Below are positions 34,244 through 45,900 of a DNA stretch of 64,000 nt, in pieces. The translations under genes and the position numbers were made by a program. Every line of letters starts with the position of its first letter. Within the stretch, counting starts at the first letter, position 1. The DNA is taken from positions 4,499,501 through 4,563,500 of the forward strand of contig PQWQ01000001.1 of the NCBI GenBank assembly GCA_002943765.1. The letters run 5' to 3'. The stretch is from Psoroptes ovis (Eukaryota; Arthropoda; Arachnida; Sarcoptiformes; Psoroptidae). Below the pieces are notes generated by a model. That model ran no database searches. It saw only the letters and a program-made list of their open reading frames with translations, and was not told the origin of the DNA.

Positions 34244-37200
34244 ATAACGGCAATTTTTCCCAGATTTGATGATACATGATTTTTTTCATTTTTGTTTAAA
34301 ACCAAATGGTTTTCAAGTGTTTAAATTTATTTCTAATTTATATATTCACAAAGCAAATTGTCAATGCCAACCAATTTAACTAATGATGATGATTATTATA
34401 TTAAAATGAAATAAAATAAAATCAAACCGCAATTATTATATATCTATATATCAAGCAATGAATACATATAGAAATGCATGTATATAATGTTCAATTCAAG
34501 TGTTTTATGCCTAGTCTATGCTACTTGTATGTCTTGCATTTTCGATTATATTCTACTGGGAGCCATCATCTCAATCATCATCATCATTATATATATGATT
34601 GTAATCGTTATATATCAGCGATTTTTGCCATTTAAAATCTGGCATTCAAAAGCCACCACCACCATAAGATCAACCGCTTGAACCACTATGATCAAAATCC
34701 AGCTAGAAAAATTGGAAAATCGCTAGATTTTTACCAACACACACAAGAAGCAATGCGTCCATGTGTGTTCGTTGTAATATACGTATAATGAATGGACGCA
34801 TTGTATTTTTCGCATTATTTTCTTGTATATTCATTATTATCATGATTAATATAATTATTATTATTATAAATTAACGAATAGTAAATAACAAACAACAAAT
34901 ATCAAATAAATGAATGAATGAAAAAACAATAGATTCGAAACAAATAATTTAATGATTATCATTAATGATGATAATAATGAATGAATGAATGAATTGAAGA
35001 ATAAATAAATGTTTAAATAACCATATAAATATTTATATCGGCAAAACATTTATATATATATGAATTTATATACAAGAAATATATCGAAAAATATTTAAAA
35101 AATATATGTGATTTATGGACTTATATATATTCATACATAGTTTGTACATATGAAAATAAATATATACAGTTATATAAATGTACATTTATTTATTTATGTA
35201 CAGTTACATTTTACAGTTGTTTTAAAACTGTACAAAATTTATTTATTTTTTGATCATTAATATCATTTGAAATGATATTAACATTCATTCATTCAATCAT
35301 CATCTATACATTGATGGTAGATGTGTGTTTGTGTGTGTGGATATTGGGCAAACACGTATATATCAATAAATATTGCTGGCTGATCATATTAATAATAATA
35401 ATAATAATAATTATAATCATTATCATCATTATCATCATTATTATTATCATTAAATGGTTGGTTTTTTCATTCATTTTATTTTATTTTTGTTAATTTTATT
35501 TTGTTTTTTGATTATTTTTTCATTTTTCATTTAATTTCATTCAATTTTAAATGATAATTTCCATATACATTTAATTCAACGATGCAGTCATGATGATGAT
35601 GATCATCATCATGATGATTATCAACGGCAACAATAACCACAGCAGCCAAAGCAGCAGTAGCCAACATTGATAATCATGTTTTTATGGTGTCTCTGTGTAT
35701 GTAGATTTTGTTCATAGATTTGTTCATAGATTTATTCATTTGGTATTCACATAGCACACATACATAAATTACCCGGTGACATAAACTTTTAAACAGTGAA
35801 AATTTCTGCAAAAAATTTTCATAGAAAAAAAAATCAAATTAATTTACTGCTGTTAATAATGATAATGATAATGATAATAAACAATGATTTGATGTGATGT
35901 GATGTGATTTGATTAATTTTTCATTTCATTCAATTTTGGTGTGTGTGTGTTTGGTGCATATGTGTAATGTAATGTTTATGACAGCAAAATAAATCGTTGA
36001 AAGAAAAGAAAAGGGTTTTCTGTATTTCGTAGTGAATAATAATTGTTTGTCCAATTTTGTTAATGATAATCAATCGATTGATGAACACCGATCAAGTTCA
36101 CCAAGATTTCAAGCTGCTTTCGACCAGTGAAAATCTGATTTTTCAAATTTTCAAAAAAAAAATTCATTAAATTCACTTGAACACTTGAAATTCAATCAAT
36201 CAATCTAATCTTCCGTATTTTTTTTTCAAAATTAAATATTTCAATTAATCAAATTTATTAATGTACATATGATTATACATGCACACACACACACACATAT
36301 ACAAATTAATTTCAATTTATCTGATTTTCTTTTCTTTTTTTTTTATTTACAAATGATGTGTAAATACTTGTATATTTGCTATCGTTAATGTTGTTGTTTA
36401 TGATATTTTTGTTTTCCTTTAAAACTATTAAAATATATTTATGAAATTTTACCTTAAGAAATTATTTATTTAATTGAATGTTTATTATTATTATTATTAC
36501 TAATATTATCACTGTTATGATGATGATGATGATTATTAAATCATATTTATCAATTGTTATTATTATTATTATTATTTGTTAATGATTTTTTTTTACATTG
36601 CAATTCCATGCATATTTTATCTTGAAAAGAGAGAATAATCGATTAATTGATTGATTGATTCTTAGCAATCTAAATTGATTGATTTGATTGATTGCATTTT
36701 TCAATCAATCATTTTGAATCAATTGAATCAATTAAAATTGATTGATTGATTGATTGATTACACAAATCTAATTGAAATTAATTGATTATCAGGCAAATAT
36801 TTATCGATAGAATACTTGAAATACATAAACAAACAAACACACAAACGATTCATTATTTGATTTATTTATTTATTTATTTAAAATTTGTTTTTAAAAAATA
36901 ATTCTAGTCACAAATATATATTTGAAATTCAAATGTAAATAAACATTTAATTTACATATAAATGATACAATTTTAATAAATTCATACATGCAAACCTGCA
37001 ACCTCATAAATACCTCATAAAACATATTTTATATTTTGAAATTTTTCACAAACTTTCTAATCGATTATTCGGATTTTATTTCATTTTTTTTGTTTTCGTT
37101 TATTCAAAAATTACATAATCGATTGTGTACAATATAAATACAATACTTGTGTGCAATACTCAATCCAAGATAATCTCAATTTATGCTTTTTCATTATTCG

Positions 37201-38117
37201 AAAAAAAAACATTGAACAAAAATTGAGATGTCATCCTCTTGAAAATCATTCATTAAAATACAACAAAACAGGCTAACATACTGACTAATTCATCATTATT
37301 AGATCAGTGAGATAAATATTTGAGAAAAACTCTTTGAATTTCAATCAAAAATTCAATCAGATTCGTGTATTAACAATATGAAACATCAGCACATTTGATT
37401 CTGTATTTTTATTTGAATAAAAAAAAATTGATGAATAACTTTTGTTTAATGAAAGAACAATTGTGCCAATTTGATATATTTTGAATAATTCTTGAAAACA
37501 CCCACTCATCATCAGTCACACACAATGCCATCAATGTGTGGTGTACACACCTACAACAACAACAATAATAAATGATGATAATAATTAATATTTTTTTGTC
37601 TAGTGCTTCCAACAATAAATTTGAAAAAATAAAATAATATAAAATATTACTTCTAATAGGTTTTATATGAAAGATTTTCTTCATTGTCATTTTATAATAT
37701 ACATTGTATTCATTTGTAATCATTAGAAAACAATTGCAACCGTCAAAAATATAAATTAACATAATAATCATAATTCAATCAAATCAATCTATTAAAATCT
37801 TCGATTAATTACGATAATTTGAATCATCGTAACACTAGTCAATAAAAAAAAAAGTTGTGATCAATCGATTGATATCGATCATTATTTAATAATTCAACAA
37901 AACAAATTCAAGAAAACTCAAATTTAAAAATTAAGAATCGTAAGTTTGTTCATTTTTCATACTCAATTCAAACCTTTTCAAATCCTGAAAGATTTAGATT
38001 ACTGGATTTGTTTGTTTTGTCATTTTGTAACAATGTAGCATTTAGACGTACATATTTTCGTTCATTGAAAATGAACAAAAATTTTCAAATTGGTTTCCGT
38101 TGATATTTTCATTTTTC
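34244..38117. other. AT-rich non-coding desert with simple repeats
   Basis: Contains AAT/ATT runs (35391-35450), TATA-rich stretches (35,040-35,200), GATT tandem runs (36,640-36,770) and ATG/GAT runs (35,590-35,630). No ORF above background. I see nothing else to annotate. Confidence 0.5.
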
Positions 38118-38135
38118 AAAGGGTATCTACAATAA

Positions 38136-39002
38136 CTGCCTAAGGAAAAAAAATCGAGAAAAAAATTATCGCATCATGTTCTTGGTCAATAGGGATGACA
38201 AAAAGTCAATTATGGTCATCTCCAATTCTTGACCCTTCCGGTCCAAAAAGGGGGTCAAAAGTCAATAATTGCGATATCTCGGCCGTTTTAAGAGGTGATG
38301 TCTCAATTTTTTCAATAATTAAAGATTATCTAGCCATTAATCATTGGTGAAAATATCATTGATTTAAAAAGATTACTTTTTGAGATATATTCATTTGAAG
38401 TTACCATCTCCATTATCTTTAGGGTTTTTGATTGACGTGTACACGTCTAAACTGGAGATTGCTAAGGAACACAAGCATTAATGATAATTGCTATTTTCTA
38501 TGATCATCAATTGATGACCATTTAAGCCCGAGCATTTTCATTCAAGACATTCTTATAACAACAAGATAGAAAATGAAAACCAAAAACAAAAATCAACATT
38601 AAGTTATATTTTTAAAAATATTTACATGAAAAATGTCATAGAAAATAGCAATTATCATTAATGCTTGTGTTCCTTAGCAATCTCCAGTTTAGACGTGTAC
38701 ACGTCAATCAAAAACCCTAAAGATAATGGAGATGGTAACTTCAAATGAATATATCTCAAAAAGTAATCTTTTTAAATCAATGATATTTTCACCAATGATT
38801 AATGGCTAGATAATCTTTAATTATTGAAAAAATTGAGACATCACCTCTTAAAACGGCCGAGATATCGCAATTATTGACTTTTGACCCCCTTTTTGGACCG
38901 GAAGGGTCAAGAATTGGAGATGACCATAATTGACTTTTTGTCATCCCTATTGACCAAGAACATGATGCGATAATTTTTTTCTCGATTTTTTTCCTTAGGC
39001 AG
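38136..39002. mobile_element. Foldback element: near-perfect 368-bp inverted repeat
   Basis: The left arm 38136-38503 and right arm 38636-39002 are reverse complements over their full length; by eye they differ only by one A in an A-run near the outer end. They surround a 132-bp spacer. Arm composition is richer in G+C than the surroundings, and each arm contains the 14-bp palindrome GACGTGTACACGTC (38434-38447 and 38692-38705). No ORF lies in the arms. A short outer AAAGGGTA/TACCCTTT match (38118-38125 and 39026-39033) suggests the full element is slightly longer, with small deletions. The target duplication is unclear. Confidence 0.9.
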
Positions 39003-39280
39003 AATGACTCTATCTTATTAGAGGTTACCCTTTATTTTCCAGCTAAAAACAATGACAAAACAAATTTTTCACCATTTTTTTCACATAAATAACTCATTCA
39101 TTCATTCATTGGTTCATTCATTCATTAATTAATGACATAAATGCTTTGTCATTATTTTTATCAAATAATCATTATCACATTGATGAGATCATGCTAATTA
39201 ATGATGGCTAAAATTTTTAAAATTTATTAAAAAATTTTGAATTTCGAATCTGAAAAAAATTCAAACACCTGTGCAGTGTC

Positions 39281-39296
39281 GAGCGCCATCTGTTGG
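39281..39296 (-). promoter_or_regulatory. CTCF-like motif (site 3)
   Basis: On the minus strand CCAACAGATGGCGCTC matches 15 of 16 positions of the CTCF core CCASYAGRKGGCRSYV. It lies 2.9 kb upstream of the ERR start codon. Confidence 0.55.
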
Positions 39297-40458
39297 GCCG
39301 AGTTTTTTCTTTGAAATTTTAAATTTTTCAAAAATTCAAATTTTTTTGAATTAATTAATGCATTTTAATTGAAATTAATTAATTATTATTTTTTTTTACA
39401 GAAATATGATGATGTGTTGATCTGATGATGATGATGATGATGACGATGAAAAGGGAGAGAAAAAATGGAAAAAAAAGAACATTATTTTTCCCCGATTTAA
39501 TTTCAGTGCATTTGATTGAATATCAATCAAAGCAATCATCATCTGTCTGCATCATCATTAATCAATAATAGATTGATCTCACATAAAAACACACACACAT
39601 ATCAATCACAAGCAATCAATCAATCATATTGCAAATTTTTAAATTCATTCAAAAAAATTTAAATAAAAATGAAAAAATTCATTCACAATTTACGTCATTG
39701 AAATTGCATTTTTTTTCAAAAAGTTTTGTACATCAAATTGAATTCGAATGAAATTTTAAATAAATTTCATTTGAAATTTTCGTAAACAAACAAACAAACA
39801 GTCCATCCGTGTATGTTTTGTTTTGTTTGATTGATTGATTACACAATTCAGAAAATCATGGATTTAATGATTGAAAAAAAATACATGTAAATAATTATTT
39901 GATAATTTGTAATTATGTTCATTTTGTTTGTTTATTTATTTTGTGATTGAATGAATGAATGAATGATTGAAAATTGAATGAATTAAACTGAAAATTGAAT
40001 GATTGAATGAAAATTGAACTGAAAAAAAATGAAAATATTTTCGGTTTTTTTTCGTGTTTAAAAATATATTTTGTGTGTGTATTTATGTATATATTTCTAT
40101 ATTTGTGTGTTTTACATCATTGAATAATAATCAAATGTTTAATAATATTTAATGTTCAATAATGATGATGATGAAAGTATTCAATTGGACATTCAATGAT
40201 GATTTGAATGTATTCAAAATGATGAATATTGGCCTTGAAAATTGAATGTATTTTTTTCTATGCATAAGAAGCAAAAGCAGAAGACGAAAAAAAAAATTCC
40301 CTTTAAATTTCCCTGTTTAAATTATTAATAATGATGATAAATATTATGTATGTATGTATGTGATGGTTTTATCATTTACAATATATTCGTATGTTTATTC
40401 ATGTTTATATACAAATATATACAAGTGAATATTATATATGTTTGTGTGTCTGTGATTT

Positions 40459-40542
40459 TATTGTGTTGTCCGCAAAGTTCTTGCCGGTTATATCGTAGAA
40501 AATCATTGGAAAATCGGCAAGAACTTATGGGACAACACAATA
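40459..40542. mobile_element. Mariner-type hairpin MITE, copy B
   Basis: The left arm begins TTGTGTTGTCCGCAAAGTTC and the right arm ends ...TTATGGGACAACACAA, with TA on both sides. The left arm has diverged. The loop (TATCGTAGAAAATCATTGG) is the reverse complement of the loop of copy C, so B and C belong to one subfamily in opposite orientation. Confidence 0.8.
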
Positions 40543-42152
40543 TTTTCATCTTTCTTAGATTTTTCATTGGTGATGATGATAATGGTTGACTGAAGAAGAA
40601 TAATGATGCTGACGATGATGATGATGATGATGATAATAAGTGAATACTTTCGTTTTTCTTATTCATTTTCGTAGAAATATTTTCAAATGTTGATTGCATG
40701 ATGATGATTTATTGATACTGAATAATGAATTGAATGAAAATACATTCATACATTCATTCATTCATTCACATGTGTGTATCTATTTGTGTGTATTGAATAC
40801 TTTCAATGTGTATTGAATGGGGTAAATTTTTTTTTGTTTTTTCTTCGATTATTTATTTATTTATTTATGTATTATATACAAACTTGATGATGTCTGTGAT
40901 GATGCTGATGATAATAATGACGATAATAATAATTGAAATAATGTTGATGACGATGATGATGATGATGATAACAATAATTTGAAATAATTATTTCATTCAT
41001 TCATATGTATTTGTTTTTTTTTCATTTTTCTAATATTTAGTCTGTTTCTGTTCCCCGGTTTTAATATATGCTGTCGATTATTATTAAATGATGTTTTTTA
41101 TATATCAAAAATTGATATGTCTGTATATTTGTATGTTTATTTCTAATATTTTTTTTTTTTTTTTTTTGATATAAACATTGATATAAACATGATATATATA
41201 TTATTCAAAGATATATACAAACACACATAGAACAATCAAGTTATGTGATTATCATTATTACTTCTGTATTTTTTTTTTTTTTTTTGGTATTTGTTCTTTA
41301 ATTCATTTATTTATTTATATTTTAAATCAATGATTACTAAGATAATATAAAGATGATAAATAAAATAAAATAAAATTAAATATTGAATTGAAATGAAAGT
41401 ATTAAAATATCAAGAGAATGAAATTGAATGAAAATGAATGAATGAATGAATGAATTTATGAAAAAAAACATGTTTCAAAATGAAAACAAATAATTCGAAA
41501 TATAAAAAAAAAAATGTTAAGAAGCCAACATTTTATTTATTTAATAAAAATCTTCAAGAAAATGTTTTGAATAAATCGCTACAGCATCTTTTGAATTGTT
41601 TGAGAGAAGCAGAAACAAAAATTCCTATTCATTCATTTATCATTATTTATATATCAATTGAAAATGAATTTTTATATGAATGAATATGTTGTTCGAGAGA
41701 ATCATGTGAATTATTATTTTTTTTCTGAATTTTCCCCGGTGTATCAGATAAACAGTGATTGATCAATTAATTAATGTATAAAAAACCTGATCAATTTTCA
41801 TTTAAATGAATTTGAAAAATTGGTGATTTTATTATAATCAATGATTCTAAATGATGAATCTGGGTTTGTATGTTTGTGTGATTTTTTTTGTGTGTTGAAA
41901 GGGTTGAATTTTTTTTCGGTTTTCATAAATACATGTTTTTACCTTTTACGCCATCTATAATTTTGAATTTTTGATACAATTTTTTTTTTTTTGAAATGAA
42001 TTATGAATACGATTTGATAATTGAATCTTCATTAAATTTTCATTTTTTCATCAATAGATTATCATTAAAAAAATTATCAAAATAATCATATGAATTGATA
42101 CATTGATATTATTATAAGAAATAATATTGAAAAATTTGTATGAAAATAAATC

Positions 42153-44273
42153 ATGTCAGCAACAACAACAACAACAAATGCAACAATAATTAGTCCATTA
42201 ATTACAAAAACAATAATCAAACAAGAAATAATTAAAGAAGAAGATGAATGTATCCGTTATATATCAACATCGAATAATCTAACAAGAAATAATTCGACAA
42301 CTACATCATCTTCATCATCCTCTTCATCACCATCGAATAATAACAATGAAGAATCATTGGATGTAAGAAATGGTCATAATTATACGGCTTCCATTATAAA
42401 ATCTACTTCCAATAACCATGATACCTCATCAAATAATAATCATCATCATCAGCAGCAGCATCAACAAACAATATCAACATTACATAGAGGTGTTACAACT
42501 ACTGCAACAATAACAACGACTGCCAATAATCATCGAACATCGTCGGCTAATATTAAAAGAATTGAATTTCCGATATCTAAACATCAGATTATTAGTAATA
42601 ATAATTCTAATAACAGTAATAGCACGACAACACAAACATCGATCAATGTTGTAAGTTCTATATCTTCTTTTTTAATTAAATACGGATTACGAATATTTCT
42701 CCATTTTTTGCTTTCAATTTCATTTAGGATCTCTTTAGCGCACCAACAAGCCTTGAACATTCACCATCATCATCACCGTTCAATAATAATAATAATAATG
42801 ATGCATCATCACATCATCAAGAAATGTTTTGCTCAAGCACTGTATCCGGTGATATAACAGCAAATGTTTGTTTAGATACAAATGAATTGAATAAAGTTCG
42901 TGATACATCACCAAAACGTCTTTGTTTAGTTTGCGGTGATACGGCATCAGGTTTTCATTATGGTGTTGCATCTTGTGAAGCATGTAAAGCATTTTTTAAA
43001 CGTACCATTCAAGGTAAACATTTATTGTATTATCAAATTGATTTGATTGATTTCAATTCTCATGTTTAATGTTAGGCAACATTGAATATACGTGTCCTGC
43101 GACCAATAATTGTGAAATAAATAAAAGAAGGCGTAAAGCATGTCAAGCATGTCGTTTTCAAAAATGTCTACGAATGGGAATGCTAAAAGAAGGTGTACGA
43201 TTAGATCGTGTACGTGGTGGTAGACAAAAGTATCGTCGTACCTCGGAAGCACCTTATCAGGGACAAAATTATAATTTGAAGAAATCAAATCTTGATGGTG
43301 AATATTTTGTTTAGTGTCTCGATTCATTTGCTGAATATATAATTATTCTAATTTTAGATAATCGAATAATATCTGCATTGATTAAATGTGAACCTGAACC
43401 AATAATGAGTAATGCTAATATGCATATGTATAGCCCTAGCTCGAATAATGGTATATCATCTGTATCATCATCACAATACAAACATTTATGTATATTGAGT
43501 GAATTAGTTGATAAAGAATTGGTGGCAACGATTGCATGGGCTAAACAGATACCTGGTTTCACTGATCTAACATTGAATGATCAGATGCGTTTATTGCAAT
43601 CAACATGGGCAGAAATATTATCATTATCACTCGCTTTTCGGTATGGTTGATTTTTTTGTTTAGAATAACTGAATGAAAATTATCATTAATATAATTGATT
43701 ATTAGATCTCAACAATATATATCACCACCTAATACACCGGCATGTTTAAGTCCAAGTAATGCTTCATCGACAACCAATCCAATATTTAATAAATTGGTTT
43801 TTGCAACTGATTTCATTATCGATGATCAACAAGCTGCTCAATGTAATGCCGAAGAATTGTTTGCTCATCTAATACAATTGATACGTCGTTTAAATCAAAT
43901 AAAAATAGCCAAGGAAGAATATTTATTGATGAAGGCTATTTTATTGACTAATGCAGGTAAATTTCCTCTTTTGAATAAATTAATCATTTTGATAATAATG
44001 AATTTTCTCTCACAACAACAATCAACAGATATAATACTAGAAAATCAAGAAAGTGTATTAAAATTACGTGATTCATTAATACAAACCTTACAAGAATGTG
44101 TATCAATAATACGGCCACAATCAGCTATCAATCATTTAAGTCAATTATTTTTATGTTTTCCATTATTAAGGCAATTAGATACTGTAACAAGACGTTTATG
44201 GCTAAACATATTGCAAGAAGGCAGTGTACCTATGCAAAAATTATTTATTGAAATGTTGGAGTCGAATGTGTAG
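42153..44273 (+). CDS. ERR: Estrogen-related receptor (NR3B nuclear receptor)
   Basis: Six exons: 42153-42650, 42728-43013, 43076-43297, 43358-43640, 43706-43956 and 44029-44273, all GT-AG and in phase; 594 residues. A Ser/Thr/Asn/His-rich A/B domain of about 200 residues is followed by the DNA-binding domain: CLVCGDTASGFHYGVASCEACKAFFKRT, with the ERR P-box EACKA, then CPATNNCEINKRRRKACQACRFQKCL and the extension GMLKEGVRLDRVRGGRQKY. The ligand-binding domain has LVATIAWAKQIPGF, LNDQMRLLQSTWAEIL and the activation helix PMQKLFIEMLES. ERR is an orphan receptor that activates glycolytic and mitochondrial genes through TNAAGGTCA. The LBD carries a Ser/Asn/Pro-rich insertion at the start of exon 5 that other ERRs lack. 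The gene stands alone between long deserts. Confidence 0.97.
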
Positions 44274-45389
44274 CATTGAATAAAATGGAAAATATTTCTA
44301 ATATAATAATCTCGGTTAATCGATTAATCATATTATTATTAGTCTACTCACCACAATTTTATGAATAATCAATTTTGATATTAAAATACATATTTTTTCA
44401 TTATGATTTTCATAAATAGTATTTCAGTTTGAGGATTTTTTTTTGTAGAGTACAACATATAACCACATACACTCACCTACATATTCTGTTATTAATTGAT
44501 TTCAATCATTATCATAATTATCATAAATTAATGTGTACAAAAAAAGAATATTTTTTTAGTTTAAGAAGAGTATTTTCAAAAATTTATATTTTTTTCAACA
44601 CTCAAATATATATCGATGTATAGCTTCATAAAAGATTCAAAATACTCTTTCGAAAAAAAAATGATACATTTTCAGTAATTTATCATTATAATTCAAACTC
44701 AAATTGTTTCATCACCTGTATGTATGTAGTTATAACATTCGTAAATTATTTTTAATTATTTTGATAAATGTGTTCATCATCATTATCATTATCATCATTA
44801 AGCGCAGCATATTTCATTCATTAGTATCATCAATAATTATGTTGAACATTCATCATTATCATCATCATTATTTTGTAGAAAATCCTAAATCTTAATTCTT
44901 GATGAATTTATTTTTTTTTTCTTTCAATTTCAATTCATTCAAATCAAATGTAACGCCTAATTAAAACAATAACAATAATAATAATAATAATAATGATAAT
45001 GTTCATTACAGTGCTTTACACATTATTGTTGTTGATGATTTTAAAATTGAGGAAAATGATTTTTAAAGAAAAATAAAATAAATTATTTTATTATATAATT
45101 CACATACACTAACACAGACACACACACAAAGTCAAAATTTTTAAACAGAAAAAAATTCTAATTTATTTTTTTGATTCAAATTTGTAAATTGATAGTTTTT
45201 AAATTCAAATTCAAAATTTATTTTTTTTGTTTTTTGTTTTCTTTGTCGTTGAAAAATTGAAAGGAAAAAAAATTTGTTAATTATTTCAATTGTTATCAAT
45301 TTTGAAAAAAAAGAATATTTTAAAAATAAAATTCAATGTGTTCAATGAGATTATTTAAAATGTTATTATTATTATAAAATTTTAATGAA

Positions 45390-45425
<36 letters not shown>

Positions 45426-45830
45426 CCACTCAACAACCACACACACAAACACAGACACGAATAAATTGAATTTCTTACAATTTAAGTAATTAATAATTTT
45501 TCTCTCAATATTATAATAATTATTATTAATGAATAGTGATTATTAAATCATATTATTATTATTATACAAAGATGAAATATTTATATATTAAGAAAGAATA
45601 TAGATTTTTACAAAATTTTTTTCTTTTGAAGAAAAAAATGAATAAATTTAATCATTTTAATGATATTTTTGAATCAATTTCAAAGGCTATTGTCACTATC
45701 AGATGATCAGCATTTTTATTTGATCCATTATCGTTGATAATGGTTGAAAATCATCGAGAAATGGTCAGCTAAATGGATCAAAATCATCGTGATCGAATGC
45801 AGAGGAAAAAATTCGAACGATTCGAAACTA
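44274..45830. other. Non-coding sequence downstream of ERR
   Basis: 3' UTR and downstream AT-rich DNA with GAT/ATT repeats and a CA run at 45391-45424. No ORF or RNA gene recognised. Confidence 0.5.
45391..45424 (+). repeat. (CA)n microsatellite
   Basis: About 17 uninterrupted CA units. Confidence 0.95.
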
Positions 45831-45834
45831 ATCG

Positions 45835-45850
45835 CTGCTAGATGGCACTA
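45835..45850 (+). promoter_or_regulatory. CTCF-like motif (site 4)
   Basis: CTGCTAGATGGCACTA matches 14 of 16 positions of CCASYAGRKGGCRSYV. It lies 1.6 kb after the ERR stop and 39 bp before a palindromic NRF1-like site. Confidence 0.5.
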
Positions 45851-45888
45851 CTTTCATTAAAAATTTGCATTTTTTCATTCGAAATTTA

Positions 45889-45900
45889 TGCGCATGCGCT
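45889..45900. promoter_or_regulatory. NRF1-like palindromic site
   Basis: TGCGCATGCGCT contains the core of the NRF-1 consensus YGCGCATGCGCR; the GCGCATGCGC palindrome is rare in this AT-rich DNA. It is normally found in promoters, but no gene start is visible here. Confidence 0.45.

Larger units (their letters stand above)
39034..42152. other. Non-coding sequence upstream of ERR
   Basis: Holds CTCF-like site 3 (39281-39296), MITE copy B and GAT/ATG repeats (40,600-40,640). It should contain the ERR core promoter and any 5' UTR exon; no start site can be placed by eye. A weak AGATGGC core lies on the minus strand at 41949-41958. Confidence 0.5.

Noticed and set aside
37409..37771. Minus-strand open frame of 120 codons
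   Set aside because: Composition follows simple repeats (ATT/ACA runs); no family pattern, and it lies in the desert.
42780..43562. Minus-strand frames within ERR
   Set aside because: Shadows of the nuclear-receptor exons, whose zinc fingers are unmistakable.
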